Translations under genes and position numbers: made by a program | Notes under the pieces: model-generated | What the model was told of the DNA's origin: nothing | The model's input: the letters and a program-made list of their open reading frames with translations, nothing else | The model's database searches: none | Part shown: positions 48,848-59,372 of the stretch, in pieces | Numbering within the stretch: position 1 is the stretch's first letter | Layout of the letters: every line of letters begins with the position of its first letter | Assembly: GCA_030849075.1 (NCBI GenBank) | Contig: JASAOO010003549.1 | Location: 1-64,000, forward strand | From: Zelonia costaricensis | Taxonomy: Eukaryota > Euglenozoa > Kinetoplastea > Trypanosomatida > Trypanosomatidae | DNA: 64,000 bases | Direction of reading: 5' to 3'

Positions 48848-50283
48848 CCGTGAAACCGTCCCCGTGCTTGAGGGATGAAGTGTGCGGGGTGTGGTGCTTG
48901 TGGGGGCGAACGCAAATGGGTACAGTGCAGTGGAGCAGGAGAAATAGACTGGTGTGCGTAGGTGTGCCCTTCTCTTCCCCGCAAAACCGAGGTGAGGTGG
49001 CCGTGAGTGCGAGTAGGGAGATGAAACGAAGGCAGCGATCCAGCCTCGCCTTCGTCGCAGGACTTGGACGGTGCCACCGCTCCGGCATATGCCAAGTCCC
49101 ACCAGCAGCGTCGTTTGGTGTGCCCAGCAGCACCGCTTCGAAAGCATTGCCGTGTACGCCAGAGAGAGAAGGGAGACGGGGGAAAGGGGAAGGGGCGAGA
49201 AGAGCCGCGCACGACAGAGCAACTCGCGGGTGGGTAGCTCCGCTACACTCGGCAGTTTGGGCGCGCACGCTGGGCTCATGAGACCATTGTCCCTGTTGCT
49301 CTCTGCTTCCACTGCACGGTCTCTGGTGCCGCTGACGCAACACATACGGTGCCACTACCTTTCCCCAAGCAACTCCCAAACGCACACGTTCACCGCACGC
49401 TGCCGCTTTTCTTTTTGTGACTCGGTCGGTTTGTATGTGTGCCTGATTGCCATCACACCATCTTGCACTGCGAAAGAGGGGGGGGAGGTATAAGGGAGCG
49501 CTACCTGCAGTGTACGAGTCCGTGCGTGTGCGTGTGGGGGGGAGGGGGGGGGATTCGAGCAAGAGTAGAAGACCAAGAAGGCTGACACAGCGATGATGGC
49601 AAGCGGTGGGACAGCGTTTCAGCGAAGCGCCGCGCCAAGGGGGATTGGAAGGGACGGGGGGTGGAGGGAGGAGGCGAAGCTAATAGGGGAGGGGAGGGGG
49701 GGGGGGCCGTCGTGTCATTCTGGCGAGGCGTTGGCACTAAAGGCGTGCTGGCCCACGTTTATGGGAAGGTAGAGTCGGGGGAGGGGTAAGGGAAGAAGAC
49801 GGTACGGCTAAGTCAACTAAGTGCAGTAAACGAGAGAAGAAGAAAGACAAGCAATGTCAAAGGCGAAGACGACTCGACGGAAAGCGTGCGCGAAGGTTGC
49901 GGGCTGTGCGTAGTGTCTCGCTCAGCACCCCGAGAGAGGCCGGGGCAGTGTAAAACAGAAAGCGCCACATGCGGGCAAATGCACGAGGCCCAGAGCTCGA
50001 GGCCCACGCCTTTCTGCACAAGTGAGGGTGTGTGTGCTGGTGTGCTGAGCGGCCGAGGAGAGACCGCGGTACTCGCAGTCCCCGACGAAGCATTTTGGCA
50101 GCACAGGCTCTAGGCAGTTGCGACGTCCGCTGCTTCTGCTTCGCCCAGATTCGGTCTGCGTGCGTGCGTGTGTGTGTGTGTGTGTGTTTGTGTGGACGAC
50201 GGGGTCTTCTGGTGCGTCTCGCCAGGTCGAAGCGACCAGAGGCGTCCACCCAGGATACCGTATCCTCTCTGTGAGCTGCTCCC
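48848..50283. other. 1.44-kb gene-free interval
   Basis: Minus-strand 3' UTR of the cytochrome b561 gene and splice region of the dehydrogenase gene (candidate AG at 48898-48897). G-rich runs on the plus strand at about 49480-49490, 49536-49552 and 49695-49706. No convincing gene. Confidence 0.6.
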
Positions 50284-50982
50284 CTACACCACCAAGCCGG
50301 CAACCGTGGTGACGACCGAGGCCACCACAATGCCCGCGCGCAGGGACGGCGACGGAATCGCTTTCTGGGCGTACTCAGTTGCCAGGAAGCCACCCGCCAG
50401 GGCCATCAAGCCGGTGACAGAGATGGTGATGCTGACGTATTTGTGTGCCGCGCGCACAGCGCCCCGCCTTGGGCTTGCACGCGGGAGCACGTAGCGCAGA
50501 GTTAAGCCAAGCATCATCTGGCACAGAATCGAAGCGCCGCACAAGGCCCCGACAATGGCGTGCGGCGACTTGAGGTGGCCGTAGTTCTTGGTGATCTTGG
50601 TGTACTCCACAGCACCGAACCCGGCCGCAGCGGCGATCTCCATCACGAACGACGCCAGCTGATGCCGCATGATGATCTCGTCGCGAGGCAGGCGCGCGTC
50701 GAGAGGCTCGGGCTCGCCGCTTTCACCCTTGCGTGGCGCCTTTCTGCGAGGCTGCCGCAGCCGCTTCACCCCGCTCACGACGTCCGGCATCACCATGACG
50801 AAGGCGACCATCATGCAGGTGGGGTGGTACTGGAAGATGTCCGCGTAGCTGTCCGACATCTGGAAGAGCTGCGCGCTGAGCGGCACGATGATGCCAAGCG
50901 CCGCCAGGCTGCGCACCCGACTCACCACCTCCGCTTTCGAGAGCGGAACATCGAGCAGATCGGGTGTCTTGCCGTTCTCCAT
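50284..50982 (-). CDS. Cytochrome b561-type transmembrane protein
   Basis: A 232-residue membrane protein with about six hydrophobic segments. Four conserved histidines, His53 (FQYHP), His107 (MRHQLAS), His141 (KSPHAIVG) and His180 (AAHKYVS), lie in the pattern expected for the two heme b ligand pairs of the cytochrome b561 core. The last three are spaced 34 and 39 apart, as in the family; the first gap is longer (54) because of a basic, acidic-ending cytosolic loop (RQPRRKAPRKGESGEPEPLD) between helices 2 and 3. Members carry electrons across membranes and reduce ascorbate radicals or ferric iron. Here the closest type appears to be CYB561D2-like stand-alone proteins, so a ferric-reductase or ascorbate-related role is inferred. 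The start is the ATG at 50982 (MENGKTPDLL); the frame is open upstream only through splice-region sequence. Confidence 0.9.
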   Translation of the reverse strand: MENGKTPDLLDVPLSKAEVVSRVRSLAALGIIVPLSAQLFQMSDSYADIFQYHPTCMMVAFVMVMPDVVSGVKRLRQPRRKAPRKGESGEPEPLDARLPRDEIIMRHQLASFVMEIAAAAGFGAVEYTKITKNYGHLKSPHAIVGALCGASILCQMMLGLTLRYVLPRASPRRGAVRAAHKYVSITISVTGLMALAGGFLATEYAQKAIPSPSLRAGIVVASVVTTVAGLVV

Positions 50983-52335
50983 GATGGGCAGAGGCTTTGG
51001 AAGAGGCAACACAGCGCAGAGTTGCAACGAAGCTGTACGTGTCACGGGGAAACGTATGCTGAATGCCGCGGACAGCAACAACGGGTTATGTGTCGTAGGG
51101 GGGGGGAGGCGGAGCGAGGGAGGGAGGGAAAGCACGTGATATGTGTAACACAAAGAGAAGGGGCTGGGTTGCGATGGGTGCGGTAATCTAGAGTGCAGAC
51201 ACACGAGCGTGAGCGAAAACGGCGCGCACGTGCAGAGGAGATGAGGAGGAGTGCCAAGTGCAGACAATTTCTTTTCCATTATCGTCATGCGAGCATGCGC
51301 GGCCGTGGCGGCGAAGCGGGTGACGAGGACGTCCTCGGTTGTCCTGTCTTGTGCAGAGGCCACCACGGAAAAGAGTGCGGCCCGCTCGCATCGGTGTAGC
51401 CTGGACTTTCCGAGGCGGAAGAAGGTGTCTGCTCTCAGGGCGTGGGAGCAGCTGTATGTGTGTGTGTGCCAACGCTGTGGGTGAGGGCGTGCCCACATCA
51501 CGACCACTTGCGCAGCGAGAGGGGGCGCTGCAGTCACACCGAGTTGTGTGTTTCCACCAAAGGTAAACTGTTTGGGAAAGCAAGCGCGCTTACAGACAAG
51601 CCGCCCTGTTGTACATCCAAGGTGCCAAGAGATTGATCAACGGTGAAGTGGGGAAGAAGGAAAAAGAAAAAGAGATCAAAGTGGGTGGTGAGGGAGCGTG
51701 AAAGGCTGAGCACGGCTCGCTCGCGCAAATTTAAACAAGGGAAAACGCCGGCAAGTCATACATCACTCGTCCGCGCCGCTCTTTCGTGTGTTGGGCTTTG
51801 CTCCGCTTGCGGCGGAGATACGGGGAAAGAGGTATGTGACGTGACGGAGGGTCGCGGGGGGGAGGGGGGGGGTGGGGACGGGTCGCCAGGAGGGGCGACG
51901 CGGGGGAGGTGCCAACATCTCGGCAAGACAACAAGAAGTGTGATGGTAGTTCGCCGCCTTGCGAACCACAAATGAAAGAGAAGATCGACTACTCCCCCCC
52001 CGCTGGCACCTCTTCGCGTGGGGGGGGGGAAAGAAGCACCCAGGGTAACATGACACTAGGAACGACAAGCAGCACCGCAGCGAAGATGCGCGAGCTGACA
52101 CACACACACACACACACGTGTAGACGCAGGCGCACGCGCGAAATAGGATGAAGGGGAACGCGTGTGGGCGCGCGCATGGTGAACAGCAACCGCAAGGCAA
52201 CCCACAGCAAAGGGAAGAGGGGAGAGGGGGGGGGGGGAAGCTCAGCAGAGAGCGTGGGAGAGGAAAGAAAACAAAAACAAAGTGCGCGTGTCGAGGGGCC
52301 GGAGCTGAGGCCCCCTTCGCCACTCCACGCACGTC
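50983..52335. other. 1.35-kb gene-free interval
   Basis: Minus-strand 3' UTR of the calpain-like gene and splice region of the cytochrome b561 gene. A pyrimidine run (minus) lies at about 51111-51099, with AG choices closer to the ATG. Several G-runs of 9-10 on the plus strand at 51857-51872, 52020-52030 and 52227-52239. A CA repeat lies at 52098-52116. No gene seen. Confidence 0.6.
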
Positions 52336-55300
52336 TCATGACGCGGCTCCGCGGAGCGTGTGAGCGCTGTACTCGGAGGTGTCTGACGAGATGCTGACGA
52401 CGCACTTGCCCCGCGACCCGGTAGGCTGCAGGCACGGGATGAGGAGCAGCGACTCTGGCGGGTGCTCGCCAAGGTCGAAGCCGGCCTGCACGTAGTTGCC
52501 GTCCACGTAGGCCGAGTGCGCCAAAACGTTGACAGGGTCGAGCCTCCCCTCGAGGGTCTCGCCCGGCTGCCCGGTGTTGTACACCACGGAAAACATGATG
52601 GCTGGCTCGATGGTGTCGTAGTCGACCATGAGCAGCGAGACGGTAAAGCGCTGGCAGGGTCGCAGCTTGGACAGCTCGATCTGCGGGTGCCCCGTGCCCT
52701 CATAGTAGTTGCCGCTCCCCTTCGCGTCGTCCCACGCGATTGTCAGCTCCTTCTTGGACCACATCGGAACCCCCACCACCTCCAGCAGCGGAGCGGCGCA
52801 CCACACGCGGTAGTGCACCTGCGCCCGCGTCCCGGCCGGCCGCAGCGAGCAGATCGCCGTGTAGTACTCGGAGCTGTTGAAGTACGCCGGGGTGATGACG
52901 CTCTCGAGAACTGTGTGGCGGTCCAGCACGTAGGTGTGCGCCGGGTGCGGCTCGATCTCGCCGACCGTGCGGGTTGGGCACCGCATCACGTCCAGCTCGC
53001 CGGGCACAAGGGCGAGGTGCAGCGTCGGGGTGCCGTCGCCGTCCTCCTCGAGCAGCGGCCGCTGCTCGTACGCCTCGTCCACGTCGAGACTTGCCATGTC
53101 CTCCGTGGCGGACAGGTCGACCGTCGCGGCCACCACGATGCGGCACGGCGCCGCCGTCATGGAGGACGAGGCCGACGAGCTGGAGGGCTCCGACGGCGGG
53201 CCGAGCAGCGTCGAGGTCGTGGTGCGATGCCTGCGCTTGTGCTTCGCGTGCTGCAGCAGGAGATTTGCGTCGCTGGCCACGCGCGCCTGGCCGTCGAAGA
53301 AGATGGCGATCTCGCTCTCGTTCTGACCGACCTGCCGCGTGTTCGCGCTGGCGGCGCAGAGCACCTCGGCGGGGACGGTGCGCTGGTCCCAGTACTGCGC
53401 CTCGTGCGCCTTCAGCAGCATGCACGGCGAGGTCGTGATGACGACCATGTCGAAGTCGTCCAGCAGCCGCGCCGCGTACGTTGTGGGCACGATCCAGTAC
53501 TGCGACCCTGCGTCGAGGGTCAGCTCGAGCGAGATGCGGTCGCCGAGGTGCCGCACCTCGGACCAGAGCAGCGCGGCGAAGGCAGAGGCGCCGCTGCGGA
53601 TGCTGGACGGTTCTTGCGCATCCCACGCGCCCTCGCGCTCGGCCCCACCACCACCGACACCCGCCGGCACGGTGTCCTCCATCGACGTGACCGGCGGCGG
53701 CGCCCCGCCGGGCCGAGCCGTCCAGTCCGTCGCGAGCGTCGTCGGGCAGTGCAGCGGGTAGTGGGAGTCGCGCAGCAGCTGCAGCCCCACGCCGCCAACG
53801 CCGTCGTCATACTCGCGCACCGCACCGCGGGCGCGCCGCAGGCTTGGGTCGCGTCGAGTGAGCTGCAGGTGCAGCGTCGTCCGGTAGGGGAAGGAGAGGC
53901 GGTAGTGCGGGTTTGTGTGCCACGTCGGCTCGCGCGCGTGGCCGCCAGCCGAGTCGCGCGTCCAGGCGCCGTGCACGTCGTGGCGGTAGAACTCCTCCCC
54001 AAAGATGCGGCACGTGTGCACCCACTGAAAGTTCTGGATGAAGTCGGGGAAGGAGATCCAGAAACTCGACTTCTGCGGCTTCGGCCCGGCCGGGGAGTTG
54101 GCGCCAGCCGCCGGCGCCAGCATCGAGTCCAGCGGCGTGGCCGCCGTCGCCCCTTTGAGCGACCCACTGGTTTCGCTCAGCGCCGTCACGATGGAGCGGC
54201 GCAGCGACGTCTTGGCGAGCGCCAGAGCGGCCTCGGTGCGCTGCGGGAGATAGCTGCCCTCACTGCGCCGCAGTTGGCCGCTGCGGCCGCGCGACAGCAG
54301 CATCTCCGCTACCTCCGGGTGCTTCTTCCACAGCGGCGAGTCGTCGGCCCAGTCGCCGCTCCACTTCTCGCGGCCGCACCACGGGTTGCGCAGCTCGAGC
54401 AGCCGCACCCCGCCGGCATGGCAGACCCGCACAATCTGGTAGCCGCTCCGGGCGTGGATGCCGCCGTACGTGCGCGTGGCGTCGCGGCTAAAGGCCACCG
54501 CGGCGGTGAGGTAGGTCGACACACCGTACGTGCCGCCAGGGGCGTCCATCGACGTGCTGCGGCCACCGAGGTAGGGCCGCTTCACCGAGGCGGTGCGGGG
54601 CGGGCCGCCGAGACCGGATCGCCCGCCCACGGCCCCGCGCGAGGGCACCCCGAGCGCTCTGAGCAGCGTCTCGAACACCTTCGTTGTCGGGGCCTCCTCC
54701 ACGGGGTGCAGCTCGTATGTGTCGTACAGCCCGCTGGTCAGCCGGGACATGAGCCGGCCACAGTTGCGCGCCACCTCCTCGCAGATCAAGGTGTCGTCCG
54801 GCACCGTGCCCCAGTCCCCGCCCGCCGCCGCCCCGTCGCTCACCCGGCGAGAGTCGTGTCCGCCATTGATGCCGCCGCCGCCGCCACCGCCGCCGCCGGC
54901 CCCGCCGTCGACTCCGCCGGCGCCATTTCCGTCCGCGGCGCGCTGCAAGTTCTCCTTGGTGAGAAACTGCCACGCGATGGCTTTGCGGATCTGCGGGCCG
55001 TCGATGCCGCTGTGGTGCTTGTCGAAGTGGGAGTCGAGCGCGTGGTAGCCGCCGTGCAGCTTGGCTAGCATCTTTTCCAGGATGCAGGGCCAGAAGGCGG
55101 TGCCGTTCAGGGAGGGCTTCGTGAAGATGAGGTTGCCGCAGCGGTCCACCGGCAGGAAGTCGTCGACGAGCAGGTATCGCCACCGGCCTTCCAGAAATAT
55201 GCGCATGGTGTAGATGCCCGGGCAGTCGATCCCACGCTGCACCCGCATCCCCGCCAGTGGCTGCCCCGTGGGCGACGCGCACAGCATCGCGCACAGCGTC

Positions 55301-56562
55301 TCCACCTCCTTCACGGTGGCCAGCAGCGCCGTAAAGGCCCACGTGAAGCCCTGCGGGACGTCGGTCGGCAGCTGCCCGTGCATCGAGGTCACGTGCGGCG
55401 ACACCCTGCCACTCCAGCTCGTAGCGGTGGTGGCACTCGTGCCTGGGGTCACGCCGCCCGCTGTGATGCTCCCGGACGCACCCGGCCGCGACAGCTTCCG
55501 CTCACCCACGGGTCCCGCAGCGTCGCCCGATGGGCTTTCGCGTGACCCGGTCGCCTTTGCCTCGGGCGACTCGGGCCAGCCAAAGAGCGTCGCTTCTGGG
55601 TACAGCTCGCCGATGCGGCGCCACCCGGCAATGCCGTACGTGTGCCGCGCCGTCCGGTGCAGGAAGCTGTTGTGCGAGTTGAACTGGTCATCGTCGAAGA
55701 CGTAGTGCCGTCCCTCACACCAGCGCCACACGTCCGCCGTCGGGTCCTCGTCGAAGAGCGCGTCGGCGACGGTGTGCGTGTACGTCCGGAAGACGTGCTG
55801 CAGCTCGTGCGCGGGGCTGCGCTGCCGAAGCGGAGCGGTGGTGACAGGCGAGCCGCGCATGAGCAACGCCGCCACCGCCGCCGTCCCGCCGCCAGCAGCA
55901 GGCGCAGCGGCAACAGCCGCAGGTGCAGTCGCCGCACTCGGTTGCACGGGCGTGGCCTCGCGGTGCTGCGAGGATTCACCAGCCAGGCTGGGTACTTCCG
56001 GCGCCCTCGTGAGGTCGGCCGGGGAGGCGGGCGAGGTGAGAAGGGAGACGTACCTCATCGAGCTCCCGCCTGCGACCGACTCCGTCGGTGGGCGCGCGGC
56101 CCTGGCGCGGTTTTTCTCCAGCTGCACCTCGATCACCGTCACCATGGACGGGCGCACCAGCGTGTGGTCAAGGTAGATGTACTGGATGACCGAGTTCTGC
56201 TTGGCCAGCTCGAGCAGCGGCGAGGCTACGGCGAGGGTGATGGGGTTGTTAGACAGGTTCAGCTTCAGCAGCGCGGGGTGACGCCGCAGCCGTGCGCAGA
56301 TGATCTCGACCGCCTCATTGCCAAGTTGCTGGTCCCGCAAGTCGAGGCTGCGCAGACACGTCGCGCTCTCGATCACATCCAGGAGCGGAATCACGCCCTT
56401 GCTGCCAAGGAAGTTGCGTGACAGGTCGAGCGTGGTGAGGCGGCTGACCTCGTCCGGCACATTCGAGAGCAGCTTCAGCACCAGCGAGTTGCACGCACAG
56501 CCCAGCTCGTTGCAGCGCTTCTTGTACACCTCCTGCTGCGTGTAGCCAACGTAGTAGGACAT
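52336..56562 (-). CDS. Calpain-like protein with leucine-rich repeats, probably not a peptidase
   Basis: A 1408-residue protein. Residues ~40-150 hold about four leucine-rich repeats (LTTLDLSRNFLGSKGV, LRSLDLRDQQLGNEAV, LLKLNLSNNPIT). A calpain cysteine-protease domain spans about 395-740. The position of the catalytic Cys in GxCW reads QGFTW, giving Thr407. The catalytic His position reads RSGYQIV (Ser706) where calpains have GHAYSV. The Asn position is kept in LRNPW (Asn726). With Cys and His both replaced it should not be proteolytic. Domain III-like beta sandwiches follow (GAWTRDSAGG at about 865, then more C2-like repeats to the end). Disordered Ala/Pro/Gly-rich inserts lie at about 185-260, 445-480 and 590-615. 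Kinetoplastids carry a large family of such calpain-related proteins, often linked to the cytoskeleton or membrane. The start at 56562 follows an AG at 56592-56591 after a pyrimidine tract. Confidence 0.93.
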   Translation of the reverse strand: MSYYVGYTQQEVYKKRCNELGCACNSLVLKLLSNVPDEVSRLTTLDLSRNFLGSKGVIPLLDVIESATCLRSLDLRDQQLGNEAVEIICARLRRHPALLKLNLSNNPITLAVASPLLELAKQNSVIQYIYLDHTLVRPSMVTVIEVQLEKNRARAARPPTESVAGGSSMRYVSLLTSPASPADLTRAPEVPSLAGESSQHREATPVQPSAATAPAAVAAAPAAGGGTAAVAALLMRGSPVTTAPLRQRSPAHELQHVFRTYTHTVADALFDEDPTADVWRWCEGRHYVFDDDQFNSHNSFLHRTARHTYGIAGWRRIGELYPEATLFGWPESPEAKATGSRESPSGDAAGPVGERKLSRPGASGSITAGGVTPGTSATTATSWSGRVSPHVTSMHGQLPTDVPQGFTWAFTALLATVKEVETLCAMLCASPTGQPLAGMRVQRGIDCPGIYTMRIFLEGRWRYLLVDDFLPVDRCGNLIFTKPSLNGTAFWPCILEKMLAKLHGGYHALDSHFDKHHSGIDGPQIRKAIAWQFLTKENLQRAADGNGAGGVDGGAGGGGGGGGGINGGHDSRRVSDGAAAGGDWGTVPDDTLICEEVARNCGRLMSRLTSGLYDTYELHPVEEAPTTKVFETLLRALGVPSRGAVGGRSGLGGPPRTASVKRPYLGGRSTSMDAPGGTYGVSTYLTAAVAFSRDATRTYGGIHARSGYQIVRVCHAGGVRLLELRNPWCGREKWSGDWADDSPLWKKHPEVAEMLLSRGRSGQLRRSEGSYLPQRTEAALALAKTSLRRSIVTALSETSGSLKGATAATPLDSMLAPAAGANSPAGPKPQKSSFWISFPDFIQNFQWVHTCRIFGEEFYRHDVHGAWTRDSAGGHAREPTWHTNPHYRLSFPYRTTLHLQLTRRDPSLRRARGAVREYDDGVGGVGLQLLRDSHYPLHCPTTLATDWTARPGGAPPPVTSMEDTVPAGVGGGGAEREGAWDAQEPSSIRSGASAFAALLWSEVRHLGDRISLELTLDAGSQYWIVPTTYAARLLDDFDMVVITTSPCMLLKAHEAQYWDQRTVPAEVLCAASANTRQVGQNESEIAIFFDGQARVASDANLLLQHAKHKRRHRTTTSTLLGPPSEPSSSSASSSMTAAPCRIVVAATVDLSATEDMASLDVDEAYEQRPLLEEDGDGTPTLHLALVPGELDVMRCPTRTVGEIEPHPAHTYVLDRHTVLESVITPAYFNSSEYYTAICSLRPAGTRAQVHYRVWCAAPLLEVVGVPMWSKKELTIAWDDAKGSGNYYEGTGHPQIELSKLRPCQRFTVSLLMVDYDTIEPAIMFSVVYNTGQPGETLEGRLDPVNVLAHSAYVDGNYVQAGFDLGEHPPESLLLIPCLQPTGSRGKCVVSISSDTSEYSAHTLRGAAS

Positions 56563-57260
56563 TGACGAACGTGGCTGCGTTGGGTGTGTGCTGTGGAATG
56601 GGAGCAGGCGTGGAGAGACAGATGTGTGGAGTGGAAAGAGGGCGGCGAAGAAATAGAGCAGCAGACCTTGGGACTGTGAAGATCTGTTTGTTTTACGCTC
56701 TTTGACCTTGTGGTGGTGGCAGCCTACGCACACGCAAGCGTGACGACAGTTGAGTCAGGAGAGAGAGCGCTGGCGGAGTGCGGCAAGGGGAGGAGGTGGA
56801 GAGCAGCAGAGTCGGGGGTGCAGCGGACGCTTGGTTACAGCTCGGAATAGCGCTCCGCATCAGGTCGCACGCAAAGCTCATGTCTTGCGGCATTTTTTTT
56901 TTTTTTTTACGCCGGGCAATCACGCCGCGCCGACGGATTCACAACGTGTGCAACCCGCTCCGGCCCTCTCGGCAACCCACACTAGAGCGTGCGTCTGTGT
57001 CGACGTGACAGCTGCGCTGGGTGGGGATGGGGGCGGTGAAGAGCTGACTTCGATACGTTCATAGATGTACTCTTTGCACGCATACGCCGAAGGCGGTGTA
57101 GGCGGCAGCACGGCGCTCATCCGCGCGCTCGCTGGGCGCGGCGAAAGGAAAGCATCACAACGCCGCAGTGTGAAGCGACACACCAGGGCACACGCAGAAC
57201 CAAATCACGCGAGGGAGCACATGAAGGCAACCCTGAAAAAGGTAGACGCAAGGTGAGAGC

Positions 57261-57309
57261 CCACACACACACACACACACACCCACACACACACACACAC
57301 CCACACACT

Positions 57310-57340
<31 letters not shown>
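57261..57340. repeat. CA-rich microsatellite tract (~80 bp)
   Basis: Nearly pure CA repeat with a few CC, CT and TA interruptions, the longest simple repeat in the window. It lies about 0.7 kb upstream of the calpain-like gene. Confidence 0.95.
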
Positions 57341-57958
57341 AGGCCGACACGCACGCAGGGGTGAGAAATCTGCAAAACGGCACTTTTCTTTTTTTAGGGG
57401 GAGGGTTTGCAGCAATCGCCACTTGGTGGCGGCACAGACACAGACGCGCACAGAGGCGCACCGACGTGTGGTAAGGCGACAGCGATGTACGGGTCCGCAC
57501 GGCGGGAGACCTGACGAGGAAAAGAAAAAAACGGGAGAGACGTTGAAGGCACTGAAGGTGACGAGATGCGCACAACAACGGCCCACACAACAAGGGAGAA
57601 CGCGCAAAGAGTCGGAAGAGTGCCATATCGCTCCTCAATTGCAAAACAAAAAAAAAAGAAAAGAAACCAGGGAAAGCTGGCCGATGTGCAAATGACTCGA
57701 GCACATCAGGGTATGAGAGGCACAAGTGGCACTAGATGAAGTGCTGCACGCCTCCGCGTGCGCCGCACTCACAAAACAGGGGAGAAAGAATAAAGACACG
57801 TTGTCATGTGTTGTACAACGGAAACGGGCGCACTTCGTAGTTCCCTACAAACCTCAAAACACGGCTGATCAATGGGCGTTGTGTGGGTGTGGGGGAGGGG
57901 GGGGGCACCATGAGAATCGAGGCCACTTGATACCGCCGCACTCCGACACAAAAAGAAC

Positions 57959-58500
57959 TCACACGGGCACGTGCACAAGAGCCGGAGACGCACGCGTGGC
58001 GTTGCTTCTACGCGAGGTGCGAAACTCAAGAAGGAAAAAGTGAACGGGAGTCGTGCAATCCCGCTGAAGCACAGCGAAAAAAAAGAGGCAAAGACGGCTG
58101 CGGAGACGGTGATGACGGCGCCGGCCGTACAAGTCGGAGAGGTAGTACGCTGCACTGACGATGGGGCCCGACTGCAGCAACACCGACGGGCCCGCCGGCT
58201 CGAACTCGGCCGACGACGGCGTCGTGTACAGCCCGACGAGCAGCATTGGACAGACGAGCATCGTGTGCACTGTGGACATGGCGGGTGACGCGTTATCAGA
58301 CTTCGTCACGGCATCGAGGCAGCGGAGGCGTGGCCAGTGGCGCTTCATCAGACGTCCATGAGACATCAAACAGCATCGTGAAGAGGCGTACAACTAGGGA
58401 AAGCTGCGCCACCCCGAGCCTCAGCGGCGACGCGAGCAACGGCGGCGGCGCCGCCTTCCCCACCCTCCACCTTAAATTCACCGCATAGCCGGGGGTCACG
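57959..58500 (-). pseudogene. Possible remnant of a small membrane-protein gene (frame-broken)
   Basis: Minus-strand codons between about 58350 and 58090 have the high third-position GC typical of the genes here. One frame reads MSTVHTMLVCPMLLVGLYTT (from 58279) on through a hydrophobic-looking segment ending YYLSDLYG. Its natural continuation with a membrane-type composition (GAVITVSAAVFASFF) lies in a different frame, and the most coding-like sequence before it (APPPLLASPLRLGVAQLSLV) is in yet another frame. This is what frameshift decay would produce. The same wobble positions are also G/C-rich for a 66-codon frame on the plus strand (58161-58361), so the strand is not certain. No homologue is recognised. 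The sequence could simply be UTR. Confidence 0.3.
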
Positions 58501-58882
58501 CGGGTGGAGGTGCCGGTGAGGAATGAGTATGAACGAAGTACGTCACCGACGGCGAAAGGGAATAGGCTGGTTGCGAGCGGCTGTGGCGGAGAAGCCTGGA
58601 GTAAGGTGATCTGCCCCGATGTTGGAAGTGGTCGGAGCGCACGGAAAGGGAGAAAAGAAAAAGCAGCTGACAGCGTGGGTAGCGGACGGCAGGGGGGAAA
58701 GCGTAAAATCAAAGGAGACGGGGGTGATCTGAGCGGGGTGGGGGGTGGGGAAGTCGATGATGCTGAGTGCGCCATAGTGGGCACGGTAATCCCCATGGAT
58801 GTGCGTGTTGGGGGGGGGTGAAGATTGCAGGGTATGTGGGGCGCAGCGGTCAGCTAGGACAGGACGGAGGGAGGGGGGAGGG

Positions 58883-59372
58883 TCAGGGAACACGCAACGG
58901 AGGGGAGCACATTCTTCTCATCTGGTCGTTTGCGTGTGTCACAGGCAAGTCCACGACGAAGGGCGGCGATGTAGTCGTCTCCACCACCATCACCACCCTC
59001 TCATGGCAATGCACACGTCTTGCCAAACACGACGGCGACGCTCGGTAGTGGCGAATTACGGAGCTGGAGGAAGAATCTCTCCACGTTTCAGCCCCACGCA
59101 TGCGCGTGTCCGTTCCAGCCACGTGCGATGCTGTCGCCACTGAGGCGCACCGTGCTACGAGGTCGAACTCCCTCAAAACGCTCAAACTCCAGAGACGAGC
59201 CCGTCAGGTGGCCCACAATGGGGAGCGTTCGAACGATGTTGTTTCTCAGTGGAACGTTGAGAAATGAGGAACTTGTGAGCCTACGGAGAGAGAGAGACAG
59301 GTGCATCAGCACGGCGAATTCCACCGTCTTCATTTTCTCCTTCCCTCCGGCATCACGCACCAGCGTCATACC
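58883..59372 (-). pseudogene. Possible second frame-broken coding remnant
   Basis: A frame from ATG at 59372 (MTLVRDAGGKEKMKTVEFAV) ends at 59088. Coding-like codon use then continues in another frame from about 59185 (LREFDLVARCASVATASHVA) to a stop near 58883. Joining would need one frameshift near 59180. Base composition here is balanced, unlike the pyrimidine tracts nearby. Third-position GC is only moderate (roughly 60-65 percent by eye), well below the true genes, so this may be non-coding 3' UTR of PIG-M or a degraded retroelement. Confidence 0.22.

Noticed and set aside
48144..49562. A 472-codon minus-strand frame overlapping the 5' part of L-2-hydroxyglutarate dehydrogenase
   Set aside because: Different frame from the enzyme, Arg/His/Gly-rich, no domain; the overlapping frame has the FAD motif.
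52462..55068. An 868-codon plus-strand frame opposite the calpain-like gene
   Set aside because: Antisense shadow of a GC-rich gene; the minus strand has LRR and calpain signatures.
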